Positions 20,690 through 30,606 of a stretch of 64,000 nt of DNA are shown here, one piece after another. The notes beneath the pieces are model-generated. The model was not told where the DNA came from. It saw only the letters and a program-made list of their open reading frames with translations, and made no database searches. Source of the DNA: an uncultured SAR86 cluster bacterium. Its GTDB lineage: Bacteria; Pseudomonadota; Gammaproteobacteria; Magnimaribacterales; D2472. Both the position numbers and the translations under genes were made by a program. Position 1 is the first letter of the stretch; each line of letters begins with the position of its first letter. Location of the stretch: assembly GCA_902608115.1 (NCBI GenBank), contig CACLMT010000002.1, forward strand, positions 62,001 to 126,000, written 5' to 3'.

Positions 20690-21556
20690 TTATAACTTTA
20701 GTAATTTTTTTGCATTTTCACCTAAGAACCTAGGCAATACTTCCTTTTTTAGAGGAATATGCTCTAGCTCAGTAAATATTTTTTTTAAAGATAAACCCAT
20801 TGGGTAATAACCAGCATACATAACTTTTTCTTTACCTCGAGTATTAGCAAAATGCAGAATATCTTCAGGATAATGTTTTGGAGAAAATGCGCTTGTAGAA
20901 TAATAAAGGTTCGGATATTTCAGCATTAACTTACATGCCAAGGCTGTCCAAGGCTCAGCTCCGTGCCTCATAACAAATTTAAGATCTGGGAAATACCAGC
21001 AGACTTCGTCAATTAATTCTACTTTTTGTGGAGCCATTGGGATTCTAGGGCCTGGAACTCCAACACAACAAAAGAATGGAATATCTAACTCAATACACAT
21101 TTTATAGATGGGATGCCATTTTTGATCATTGATTGGTATTTGTGGGTGCATCCCAGATGGAAATGCACTGACTGCTTTTATCCCGTAGGTTTCATATATT
21201 CTCTTAATATTTATTGCTTCATCTTTAATGTTTGGATTTATTGGTAAATCAAAGATAAATCTATCTGCATGATTTTTAGCTGCTTTAATTTTTATATCAG
21301 ATTTTTCATGGAAGCCAACCATAGCCATGTTGATAAAATATCTATCCATTTCATTAATTGTGAATTGAATAAAATCATCATGTGATCCAGTTTCAGGTAT
21401 TTCTTTAAACATATATTGAGCAGGCATTTTAAACATTGATCTAGATTCTTCATCTCTAAGAAGAGGTTCCATAAATTTATACCAATCAGATCTATCTTCC
21501 TGTTCAGGAATCCCAAGCATTAGATCAATTGTTAGTATGTCTTTATTAAATGCCAT
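20690..21556 (-). CDS. Amidohydrolase-2 family protein (decarboxylase/hydrolase type)
   Basis: INPNIKDEAINIKRIYETYGIKAVSAFPSGMHPQIPIND..FVMRHGAEPW..VMYAGYYPMGLSL; amidohydrolase-like. Confidence 0.75.
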   Translation of the reverse strand: MAFNKDILTIDLMLGIPEQEDRSDWYKFMEPLLRDEESRSMFKMPAQYMFKEIPETGSHDDFIQFTINEMDRYFINMAMVGFHEKSDIKIKAAKNHADRFIFDLPINPNIKDEAINIKRIYETYGIKAVSAFPSGMHPQIPINDQKWHPIYKMCIELDIPFFCCVGVPGPRIPMAPQKVELIDEVCWYFPDLKFVMRHGAEPWTALACKLMLKYPNLYYSTSAFSPKHYPEDILHFANTRGKEKVMYAGYYPMGLSLKKIFTELEHIPLKKEVLPRFLGENAKKLLKL

Positions 21557-21656
21557 GACTAAAGTTTAAACAATAATTTATCTTTAAGTTGATAGAAATC
21601 AAAAAAAGAGAGAATACTTAAAATATCCTTGACGAATAATATTTTAATGTTACTCA

Positions 21657-22433
21657 TTAAGACATAAATTCTCCACCGTTAACATCAAGGTTTGCACCCG
21701 TAATAACTTTAGCTAAATCTGAAATTAAAAATAATGCAGCATTTGCACAATCGCTATCGTCAGGAATAATTCCCAGAGGAATATCTTTAGTTACATTATC
21801 AATAATATCTTGAGGTTTTACTCCCATAGATTCAGCCGTAAAATTAATATACATTTCAACTGGAGGACCCCACATCCAACCCATAAATACTGAATTAACT
21901 CTAATACCTTTTGGACCGAGTTCTTTAGCAAGTATCTTTGTTGCGGTAGTCAATGCTCCTTTAGAAGCAGCGTAACCCCCCTGAGTAGGCAATGGTTTTT
22001 TTGTAATTAAGCTGTTAATCATAACAATTGCACCACTTTTATTTGGAGTCATCTCTTTTACAGCCGCCATGGTTAAGTTCATGGTTCCGAAAAAATTTGT
22101 ATTCATAGTTTCTTGCCAATCAGCAAAATCAGAATCCTCAATTTCTTTGAAGTCACCAGCCCGGTATGCGCTGTTAATCAATCCATCAAGTTTTCCATAT
22201 TGTTTTACTGTTTCTTGAACCAAATTTTTGCAATCTTTGGAGTTAGTAATATCACAGGGGATGGCTATAACATCTGATTTTTTTCCAATTTCTTCCTTTA
22301 GTTGATTTAATAGACCAGTGGATCTTGCTGCAATGGCTATTTTTGCACCCTCTCTAGCTGCGCCATATGCCAACTCTTGACCCAAACCAGGGCCAATACC
22401 AGAAATAATTACAACTTTATCTTTTAATAACAT
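21657..22433 (-). CDS. SDR family oxidoreductase
   Basis: VVIISGIGPGLGQELA, YAASKGALTTATK, C-terminal VNGGEFM. Confidence 0.92.
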   Translation of the reverse strand: MLLKDKVVIISGIGPGLGQELAYGAAREGAKIAIAARSTGLLNQLKEEIGKKSDVIAIPCDITNSKDCKNLVQETVKQYGKLDGLINSAYRAGDFKEIEDSDFADWQETMNTNFFGTMNLTMAAVKEMTPNKSGAIVMINSLITKKPLPTQGGYAASKGALTTATKILAKELGPKGIRVNSVFMGWMWGPPVEMYINFTAESMGVKPQDIIDNVTKDIPLGIIPDDSDCANAALFLISDLAKVITGANLDVNGGEFMS

Positions 22434-22441
22434 TTTAATTC

Positions 22442-23581
22442 CTATTTTATATATTGATTTATGTAGTCCTTGAAGTGATCGTCAATGAAAGAGCTTTCTA
22501 GACCAAATTCTTCAAGTGAATAATGATGAGCACCCATTTCATGTTTATTTTCTTCTTTCCAAGCTTTCATTGCATTTTCAGTTTGATTATTAAAATCTTC
22601 ATTTATAAAGTCATATACTGCCTTCATTTCAGTTAAAGGATCTTTGATCATTTTATTAAATTCAAGATTTAAGAAATGATTTGGATTAGCTTTACTAATA
22701 TTCATACAATGTTCTAAAACTTTAGCTAATTTATTAGCCCAGTGATTTCCAATCATATTTTTATCATATGTGTTAGTAAGAGGCTCAAAAAGGTTTGCAC
22801 ACATTGAACAAAAAGAGGGGACAGTTTTATGTGGATCACGGTGTGTTTGAATCACTTTAGAATCAGGAAAAACTTGGAGCAATTTATCTATAAAGCCTAA
22901 ATGGTGAGGTGATTTTAATATCCATCTTTTTTTCTCTCTTCCAGGATTTTGCCATTGTAAGTATTGCAATATAATCTTTAGCTGCTTGTAGGCATGGATA
23001 TGATCTTGTTTTTCTATCCATTTAGAGTAAGAAGGAAGTCGCATGAATGATTCAGGAACTGTACTAAAAAATGTATGTTCTAAAAGTAAAACTTCTTCAT
23101 CAGCTCCCTTGTAATCCCAAGGATGTATTTTTAAAGCATCTGGGGAAGCTGCTACGACTGTATCAACTTCGGCTTTACCAAGAGCCATTCTTTCTTCTGG
23201 ATTTCCTCTAATCTCATTTTTTAGCATTGCTGGATTTCTGCCTTCCCACCAGAGCATGGCAGTGTGATTTGGATCAGCTGCTAAAAGACGGTGGGTCATA
23301 GTGCTGCCAGTTCTTGGTAGGCCGACAATCACAACAGGGGAAATGATTTTTTCTTTTAAAATTTCATTATTTTTCTTTATTGCTTCATCTATAAGTAGAA
23401 GATTAGTTAGCAGTCCAGTCAAACGATGTTGTTGAGCCTGAATTCCAATTTCATTTAAATCAGCCTCTTCGTTAATTGATTTAATTAAGGTTTCAAAACC
23501 TTCAATAAATAGAGGGTTTCCAAGTGAACTTAAACCAGTTATTTTCTTAGCATTAGATAAAATTTGGTTTGAATTTAACAT
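22442..23581 (-). CDS. Sulfotransferase family protein
   Basis: PVVIVGLPRTGSTMTHRLLAADP PAPS-loop; RWILKSPHHLGFIDKLLQVFPDSKVIQTHRDP. Confidence 0.9.
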   Translation of the reverse strand: MLNSNQILSNAKKITGLSSLGNPLFIEGFETLIKSINEEADLNEIGIQAQQHRLTGLLTNLLLIDEAIKKNNEILKEKIISPVVIVGLPRTGSTMTHRLLAADPNHTAMLWWEGRNPAMLKNEIRGNPEERMALGKAEVDTVVAASPDALKIHPWDYKGADEEVLLLEHTFFSTVPESFMRLPSYSKWIEKQDHIHAYKQLKIILQYLQWQNPGREKKRWILKSPHHLGFIDKLLQVFPDSKVIQTHRDPHKTVPSFCSMCANLFEPLTNTYDKNMIGNHWANKLAKVLEHCMNISKANPNHFLNLEFNKMIKDPLTEMKAVYDFINEDFNNQTENAMKAWKEENKHEMGAHHYSLEEFGLESSFIDDHFKDYINQYIK

Positions 23582-24660
23582 TAGATACTCTCCAAAGTAT
23601 CTAATTTTTTAATTTTTACATCTGGGATGGGACATGAATCCGCACCAATCCATCTTAGTAACATAGCTCCATTTTTTCTTCCTTCTGTAATTAGATTATT
23701 TTTAATATTTATAGGATGATGAGTAACAATAATTTTTAAATCATGATTATCAATTGTTGCTGATTTAGAGTTTAGATGAATTGGGTAATGCCTATAATCT
23801 AAAGATTCCATCCAATAATTCTCTAATTGAAAATTCCAATAATCACAATCAGGGATAGGCGTATTAATTTCCATATATTCATCAGAGTTAAATTCATAAT
23901 AGCCATGTAAATAAAAAATTTTTGGATCACCGCCAGCAGCTTGAAAAAATGCTTGATCACCTAGTGGAAGTGAATTTTTATGATTTTTTTCGAAATCTTT
24001 TACCCAATTTAAAAAAGTATTTGCAGTACCCTTTACAAAAGCTATTGAGTTATCAAGGTGAAATTCTAGTTCTTGGATATTCAGAAGAGGTGGAATGTCA
24101 ATATTTCCTAATTTTTTGATATTCATAGAAGCATGTTTTTGATTAAATCGATCTGTATAAGTTTGTCTGACAATTATCATATTTGTGTCTTTTGGAAGAT
24201 TTAGATAATTTCTACTGTTGGAATTTGGACCTAAAACTAATTTAAAATTTCCAATTTCATCAATATCCATCTCTGACATATCTAGCTCACCAAGTGATCG
24301 CATTTTTCCATCTATACTGTATCTGTTTTCCTTTAAACCAAAACTTAAATATTCAACCTCGCCAATATTTCCTGCAATTTCATATGATTCAGAACCATTA
24401 ATATTTGCATTGAGGTAAATGTTATCAGGGTTATCTGCACCAATTTTTGCTGTTTCATGAGAGAGGTTGTAAAAAGATGGATGCATTGAATTTGAATGTT
24501 CAAAATTCATCTCTAGAGAAAGTCTTAGAAGTCTTAATAGATATCTATATCCTTCTGTTTTATCAGTTTCAGATAAATTAACTTGCTCTGAGATAATATC
24601 TCCAGCAGTTTTCAATTCATCACAAAAACTATCCCATTTTTGCTTTAATAAATCAGCCAT
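23581..24660 (-). CDS. DUF1214-like protein
   Basis: PDNIYLNANINGSESYEIAGN, C-terminal CDYWNFQLENYWMESLDYRHYPIHLNSKSATIDNHDLKIIVTHH. Confidence 0.65.
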   Translation of the reverse strand: MADLLKQKWDSFCDELKTAGDIISEQVNLSETDKTEGYRYLLRLLRLSLEMNFEHSNSMHPSFYNLSHETAKIGADNPDNIYLNANINGSESYEIAGNIGEVEYLSFGLKENRYSIDGKMRSLGELDMSEMDIDEIGNFKLVLGPNSNSRNYLNLPKDTNMIIVRQTYTDRFNQKHASMNIKKLGNIDIPPLLNIQELEFHLDNSIAFVKGTANTFLNWVKDFEKNHKNSLPLGDQAFFQAAGGDPKIFYLHGYYEFNSDEYMEINTPIPDCDYWNFQLENYWMESLDYRHYPIHLNSKSATIDNHDLKIIVTHHPINIKNNLITEGRKNGAMLLRWIGADSCPIPDVKIKKLDTLESI

Positions 24661-24723
24661 ATTTGTTCTTCTTTATTCAATAAATTTATATTATGGTTAT
24701 TAGTAAATCATATAAATTTTAAG

Positions 24724-25794
24724 ATGCCAAAGCCACAAGAAAGAAACCAAGAGGAAACTAAAGTAATTTTTCAATCATGGTTAGATAAAAAACTTGCTAA
24801 TGCTTCAAATATTAGTATAGAGATATTAGGCGGACCAGAAAATACTGGCTTTTCAAATGAAACTTTAAGTTTTAATGTTTCGTATTCTCATGATGGTCAG
24901 GATGTATCCCAAGGTATGGTTTTAAGGTTTTATCCAGAAGGCTTTTTTGTTTTCCCTGATTATGACATTTATAAACAGTTCTTAATTATGCAAAAACTTT
25001 CAACCTATAATATCAAGGTTCCGAATGTGTTGTGGTATGAGTCAAGCACTGAAGTTTTTGGTACTTCATTTTATGTTATGGAGATGGCTAAGGGTGAGGC
25101 GCCATCTGATAACCCGCCATTTCATCAAGAAGGATGGGTGGTAGATTCCTCTGAAGATGTAAGAAAAAAGATTTGGTGGGGGTGGGTAAATGAAATGTCA
25201 AAAATACATAAAGTTGATATCACAGGAGGCAATTTTAATTTTCTTAATAGACCTGAGATAGCTAATGATTATTTAGATCAAGAGCTTAATTATTATTTTA
25301 ATTTTCATGAATGGGCTATGAAGGGAGAAGCTCATCCAGTTGCTGATTTTGCCGCTAAGTGGTTAAAGGACAATAAACCAGTTCCCAGTCAATCTTCTAT
25401 TATTTGGGGAGATTGTAGGTGTGCAAATATTATGTATTTACCAAATGGTGAAATTTCAGCAGTCCTTGATTGGGAGATGGCATCACTTGGAGACCCATGT
25501 ATGGATTTAGCATGGGGAATTGCAATTGATGATTGTAATAGCAAAGGTTTGGGAGTTGAGAGGTTAAGTGGTTTTCCAGGAACAGATGTAACAATTGCTA
25601 AGTGGGAGGAATTAACTGGCTATAGCGCTGATAATTTTAATTATTATTACACACTTGCTTTATATAAATTTACAGTAATTATGGTTAGAGTTATACGTAA
25701 AGTAGAACATTATGAAATGATGCCTATGGGTCTTGATGCTCATATAAATAATCATGTAACTGCTATGTTAGATGCAAAATTAAAGGAGTTTTAA
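24724..25794 (+). CDS. Phosphotransferase family protein (APH-like)
   Basis: IIWGDCRCANIMYLPNGEISAVLDWEMASLGDPCMDLAW. Confidence 0.9.
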   Translation: MPKPQERNQEETKVIFQSWLDKKLANASNISIEILGGPENTGFSNETLSFNVSYSHDGQDVSQGMVLRFYPEGFFVFPDYDIYKQFLIMQKLSTYNIKVPNVLWYESSTEVFGTSFYVMEMAKGEAPSDNPPFHQEGWVVDSSEDVRKKIWWGWVNEMSKIHKVDITGGNFNFLNRPEIANDYLDQELNYYFNFHEWAMKGEAHPVADFAAKWLKDNKPVPSQSSIIWGDCRCANIMYLPNGEISAVLDWEMASLGDPCMDLAWGIAIDDCNSKGLGVERLSGFPGTDVTIAKWEELTGYSADNFNYYYTLALYKFTVIMVRVIRKVEHYEMMPMGLDAHINNHVTAMLDAKLKEF

Positions 25795-25796
25795 AT

Positions 25797-27323
25797 ATGG
25801 CAATTTTTTCAATTTCTCATTCTAATGATGGTCGCAAGCAACTATCTTTAAAAAGCCCTGTTGATTTATCGCACATAGGTACTTATGACTGCGCTAATAA
25901 AGATGAAATATCTAAAATAATGACTCAGGCTAAGGTTGCTCAGGCTAAATGGAAAACGAGCACCCTCAAAGATCGCGTTGAGTTAATGCATAAAGTTGCT
26001 GATGTGGTTATTGATCAACAAAATCAAATTATGGAAGTTGTTATGAGAGAAACCGGTAAACCCCAACAAGAGGCTATGTCAATGGAAGTTTTTTCATCAG
26101 TTGATTCATTAATTTTTTATGCTAATCGAGCTGAAAAATGGCTTTCAGATAAAAAAATAAAAATGCATGGTCCTATGAGATTTATAAAAAAAACATTTAT
26201 TACCTATAAACCTAGGGGGGTGGTTGTTGTTATTACTCCTTGGAATGGCCCATTTATTTTATCTATCAATCCTGTTATTCAGGCTTTGCTATGTGGAAAT
26301 AGCGCCATTATTAAGCCTTCAGAAATTACACCTATGTCTGGAGCTTTAGTTGAAGAAATATTTGCTTTAGCTGGAGCGCCAAAACACCTTGTACAAACAG
26401 TTATTGGTGATGGAGAGACTGGAGCTGAGTTAATTGATCAAGTTCCAGATAAAGTATCGTTTACAGGTAGTGTGTCTACTGGAAAAAAAATTGCTTCTAA
26501 ATGTGGAGAAATGCTAATTCCGTTTAGCCTAGAGCTAGGCGGTAAAGATGCCATGATTGTTTGCTCAGATGCTGATATAAAAGATGCAGCGAGTGGAGCT
26601 GTAGTTGGATCATGCATGAATGCAGGTCAATATTGTTGCGGAACAGAAAGAATTTATGTCATGGAGGATATTTATGATGAATTTGTTGCTGAAGTTGTTT
26701 CTATTACTAAATCTCTCGTTCAAAGCAATGATGGGAAAGGGGATATCGGTCCTACTTTTTGGGATAAGCAAATTGAAATAATTGAAGACCATGTTAAAGA
26801 TGCAATTGATAAAGGAGCTAAAGTATTAGTAGGCGGTAATCGAAATCCATCATTTAAAGGCTTATATTTTGAACCTACAGTTTTGGTAGAGGTTTCTCAT
26901 GAAATGAAGGTGATGAAAGATGAGACTTTTGGTCCAATTATCTCGATTATGAAAGTCTCTTCTGAAGAAGAAGCTTTGACTTTAGCGAATCAGTCACATT
27001 ATGGTCTTAATGGTAATGTTTGGACAAAAGATTTAGTTAAGGGTAAGAAAATTGCTAAATCAATTGAAACAGGCGCGTGTTCAGTGAACGATATGGCAAT
27101 GAGTTATGGTGTTAACGAAGTTCCATTTGGCGGAGTAAAAGAAAGTGGTTTAGGGGTGGTTAATGGGAAAGAAGGATTACTAGGGTATGCTCACGCTATG
27201 CCAATCATTGTTGGCAAAAAATCTGCATCAGCATATCCCTATACTGATAAATCATTAGATCAACTTAGAAGCGCTTTAAAGATTTTTTGGGGTAATAAAT
27301 TAGTTAGAAAAATATTTGGATAA
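25797..27323 (+). CDS. Aldehyde dehydrogenase family protein
   Basis: VITPWNGPFILSINPVIQALLCGNSAIIKPSE; FTGSVSTGKKIA; LELGGKDAMIVCSDAD; NAGQYCCGTERIYV. Confidence 0.95.
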   Translation: MAIFSISHSNDGRKQLSLKSPVDLSHIGTYDCANKDEISKIMTQAKVAQAKWKTSTLKDRVELMHKVADVVIDQQNQIMEVVMRETGKPQQEAMSMEVFSSVDSLIFYANRAEKWLSDKKIKMHGPMRFIKKTFITYKPRGVVVVITPWNGPFILSINPVIQALLCGNSAIIKPSEITPMSGALVEEIFALAGAPKHLVQTVIGDGETGAELIDQVPDKVSFTGSVSTGKKIASKCGEMLIPFSLELGGKDAMIVCSDADIKDAASGAVVGSCMNAGQYCCGTERIYVMEDIYDEFVAEVVSITKSLVQSNDGKGDIGPTFWDKQIEIIEDHVKDAIDKGAKVLVGGNRNPSFKGLYFEPTVLVEVSHEMKVMKDETFGPIISIMKVSSEEEALTLANQSHYGLNGNVWTKDLVKGKKIAKSIETGACSVNDMAMSYGVNEVPFGGVKESGLGVVNGKEGLLGYAHAMPIIVGKKSASAYPYTDKSLDQLRSALKIFWGNKLVRKIFG

Positions 27324-27325
27324 TA

Positions 27326-28096
27326 TTATTTTGGTTTAGCGACTTCTAAATATGAGGGGATTTCTCCACCGCCATGAACCTCTAAAGAGGAACCAGTTAC
27401 CCATTTTGCAAGATCTGAAGCAAAGAAAACGCATGCATCAGCTACATCTTGGGGTCGACCCATTCTTTTTAAAGGTATTTTTTTTGCTACTTTAGCGAGC
27501 TCTCTCTTACCTCCATAGTGAAGAATTGAATTTTCAGTCTCAATATAACCTACGATTATTGAATTTACTTTAATTTTTGGCGCCCATTCCACGGCAAGAG
27601 TTTTACTTAAATTTACTAACGCTCCTTTCGATGCGCCATAAGCTGCACTACCAGGAGTTGGCCTAGTTGCTGTAACACTAGAAATATTAATAATATTTGA
27701 AACAGTTTTTTGTTTAATCATAATTTTTGCAATTTTCTGACTAACATTTAATGGTGCTGTAAAATTTAAATCAATAATTGATTGATGGAATTTAGGAGAG
27801 GCAGTAATGGTTTTAGCCAATGGAGATCCTCCTGCATTATTAATTAATATATCTATTGATTTAAATTTAGATTTAATAATGCTTATTGCTCCATCTAATG
27901 ACTCTAAATCTTTAATATCACACTTTATAAATATTGCTTTATTGCCTTTTGCTTGAATTAATTTTTTTGGTCTATTTCGAGCTAGAACTATTACCTTTGC
28001 GTCTAATTTTAAGAAAGTTTTTGCTATATGGGCACCAATTCCTCTAGTTCCGCCAGTAATTACGACAGATTTATTTTTAAAATTTATATTTCTCAT
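27326..28096 (-). CDS. SDR family oxidoreductase
   Basis: VVITGGTRGIGAHIAK; NNAGG; YGASKGALVNLSKTLAVEW. Confidence 0.93.
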   Translation of the reverse strand: MRNINFKNKSVVITGGTRGIGAHIAKTFLKLDAKVIVLARNRPKKLIQAKGNKAIFIKCDIKDLESLDGAISIIKSKFKSIDILINNAGGSPLAKTITASPKFHQSIIDLNFTAPLNVSQKIAKIMIKQKTVSNIINISSVTATRPTPGSAAYGASKGALVNLSKTLAVEWAPKIKVNSIIVGYIETENSILHYGGKRELAKVAKKIPLKRMGRPQDVADACVFFASDLAKWVTGSSLEVHGGGEIPSYLEVAKPK

Positions 28097-28274
28097 AGAT
28101 TAAAATCTAGAATTAATGATTGATTTAATTATAACCATGTAACAACTATATTATAGTAATTCGGTCATAAAGCTTCTTAGTGAGAGTAAATTTTATGCAA
28201 TTGATATCCATTGATTCGTTAATAACTTTGTATAATCTGTATGTCTAAACAGAAAAATAATTTGGAGTAATTCT

Positions 28275-28907
28275 ATGAAAATTGCAATTCTTGGAGGAAC
28301 TGGAGCTTTAGGTAAAGGGCTGGCAACTAGATGGATCAAATCGAATCATGAAATTATTATTGGTAGCAGGAAATTTGATAAAGCTCAACACATAGCTCAA
28401 AGTTTAGGGTTGGATAAATCATCCGGCATGTTAAATATTGATGCTGCTAAAAAATGTGAAATTGCATGTTTAACAGTTCCTTATACTCATCAGGAAGATA
28501 TCTTGCGAAGTATTGAAGATTCGCTGAAGAAGAAAATCCTTATTGATGCCACTGTTCCGTTAATTCCACCAAAGATAATGAGAGTTCAATTGCCCCAAGA
28601 AGGGTCAGCTGCATTAAAAGCTCAATTGATACTTGGAGAATCTACAAAAGTCATATCTGCATTTCAAAATATTTCTGCTGAACTATTACAATCTACTCAA
28701 GAGGTTGATTGTGATGTTTTGGTAACTGGTAATAATTTTGAGGCAAGGTCTACAGTCATAAGTCTTGTTAATGATGCTGGACTAAAAGGTTGGCATGCAG
28801 GTCCATTATGTAATTCAGTTGCAGCAGAAGCATTAACTTCTGTATTAATTTCAATTAATAAGAACCATTCTATCGATCATTCTGGTATAAAAATTACCGG
28901 TATTTAA
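28275..28907 (+). CDS. npdG: NADPH-dependent F420 reductase
   Basis: MKIAILGGTGALGKGLATRWIKSNHEIIIGSRKFDKAQ; C-terminal GLKGWHAGPLCNSVAAEALTSVLISINK; next to cofEDC. Confidence 0.87.
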   Translation: MKIAILGGTGALGKGLATRWIKSNHEIIIGSRKFDKAQHIAQSLGLDKSSGMLNIDAAKKCEIACLTVPYTHQEDILRSIEDSLKKKILIDATVPLIPPKIMRVQLPQEGSAALKAQLILGESTKVISAFQNISAELLQSTQEVDCDVLVTGNNFEARSTVISLVNDAGLKGWHAGPLCNSVAAEALTSVLISINKNHSIDHSGIKITGI

Positions 28908-28917
28908 GAGAAATAAG

Positions 28918-29679
28918 ATTAACTCAATAAATTTAACTGCTATAGATAATATCCCCCTTATTGAGCCAGGGAATAATATTAGTGAAATTATTATTAAAGG
29001 CTTAGAAGATCAAGGGATTAAACTTGAAGATGGCGATATTATTGCAATTGCACAAAAAATTATTTCAAAATCAGAAAACAGATATCTTGATATCTCTTCA
29101 TTGATCCCTAGCAAAGAAGCAGAAAAACTCGCAAAAAAAATTCAAAAGGATCCTCAATTTATTCAAGCAGTCTTGAATGAATCCAAACAAGTGGTAAGAC
29201 ACAGAATGGATGTATTAATTGTCGAACATAAATTAGGTTTTATTCATGCAAATGCTGGAATTGATAGATCTAATATAGATCAATCTAAGAATAATGTTCT
29301 TTTGCTTCCAGAGAATCCAGATTTATCTGCTAAGAAAATTTGTAATTCAATTATGGAGTATTTTAATAAAGAAATTGGATTAATTATTACAGATACTATG
29401 GGAAGACCATTTAGAAATGGCATTGTAGGATTCGCAATTGGTAGTTTTAATATTCCATGTATCTTAGATGAAAGAGGTAAGAAGGATTTATACAATAATG
29501 AGCTTAAGCTTACACAAATTGGAGTAGCAGATGAGCTCGCAGCAGCAGCATCATTATTGATGGGCCAAGCTACACAAAAAAAACCAATTGTAGTTATCAA
29601 GGGTTGTAACTTAAATTTAAATACATCAAGTACCGCAAAAGATTTAATTAGAAGCGAAAATGAGGATTTGTTTCGATGA
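28918..29679 (+). CDS. cofE: Coenzyme F420-0:L-glutamate ligase
   Basis: Homology-type frame starts well upstream of the track ORF (TTG 29101): NSINLTAIDNIPLIEPGNNISEIIIKGLEDQGIKLEDGDIIAIAQKIISKSENRYLDISSLIPS..; GLIITDTMGRPFRNGIVGFAIGS; DELAAAASLLMGQA. Best start guess is ATT at 28918. Confidence 0.88.
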   Translation: MNSINLTAIDNIPLIEPGNNISEIIIKGLEDQGIKLEDGDIIAIAQKIISKSENRYLDISSLIPSKEAEKLAKKIQKDPQFIQAVLNESKQVVRHRMDVLIVEHKLGFIHANAGIDRSNIDQSKNNVLLLPENPDLSAKKICNSIMEYFNKEIGLIITDTMGRPFRNGIVGFAIGSFNIPCILDERGKKDLYNNELKLTQIGVADELAAAASLLMGQATQKKPIVVIKGCNLNLNTSSTAKDLIRSENEDLFR

Positions 29680-30605
29680 AGAATTATTTATTATTATGTG
29701 GAGGTGTTGGAGGAGCTAAATTAGCGCTTGGATTTTCAAAAGTATTAGAACCATCTAATATGACAATAGTTGTAAATACAGGAGATGATTTTGAATATTT
29801 AAATCTAAAAATCTGCCCAGATTTAGATACGGTTATTTACACACTAAGCGGTGAATCTGATTCGTTAAAGGGTTGGGGTAGGGCAGACGAATCATGGACA
29901 ATGCTAAAGACATTAGGTGATTTGGGTGGTGATACTTGGTTTCAATTAGGCGATAAAGATCTAGCAACCCATTTTTTAAGAACAGACTTAATAAAAAAAG
30001 GAGCTTCATTAAGCTTTGTTAGTCAAGAATTATGTAAACGATTTAATGTAGATCATTTTATTTTACCAATGACAGACGATTTAGTTGAAACTTATGTTCA
30101 AACTAAAAATAAACTTCTTTCATTTCAAGAATATTTTGTAAAACTTCGATGTGAGCCACCTGTATCTGATTTTGTTTTTAAAGGATTAGATAATGCAAAA
30201 TTTAATCCATTAATTAATTTAAGTTCTTTTAATGAGATAATTATCTGTCCCTCAAATCCATTCGTTAGCATTAATCCAATTATTCAATTGAGTGAGTTAA
30301 ATAAATTTTTAAAAGAAAACTCTAATCGAGTGAGCGTTATCAGCCCAATTGTTGAAGCTAAATCTTTAAAAGGTCCAACTTCAAAAATTATGAATGAATT
30401 AGGTTTGGATGTTTCTGTGAAGACAATAGCAAGTTTTTATCAAGAATTTGCTGATACTTTATTTATTGATAGAGCAGATAGCCATCAACGTAAAGATATA
30501 GAAAGTCTAGGCTTTAAGGTTTTTGAGAGTGATTTAATTATGAATAATTTAGAATCAAAAATTGCGCTTGCAAAATCTGTTATTAATTACTTAGAAAAGA
30601 ATTAA
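29676..30605 (+). CDS. cofD: 2-phospho-L-lactate (LPPG) transferase
   Basis: LLLCGGVGGAKLALGFSKVL; VVNTGDDFEYLNLKICPDLDTVIYTLSG; RADESWTMLKTLGDLGGDTWFQLGDKDLATHFLRT. Confidence 0.95.
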   Translation: MKNYLLLCGGVGGAKLALGFSKVLEPSNMTIVVNTGDDFEYLNLKICPDLDTVIYTLSGESDSLKGWGRADESWTMLKTLGDLGGDTWFQLGDKDLATHFLRTDLIKKGASLSFVSQELCKRFNVDHFILPMTDDLVETYVQTKNKLLSFQEYFVKLRCEPPVSDFVFKGLDNAKFNPLINLSSFNEIIICPSNPFVSINPIIQLSELNKFLKENSNRVSVISPIVEAKSLKGPTSKIMNELGLDVSVKTIASFYQEFADTLFIDRADSHQRKDIESLGFKVFESDLIMNNLESKIALAKSVINYLEKN

Positions 30606-30606
30606 A

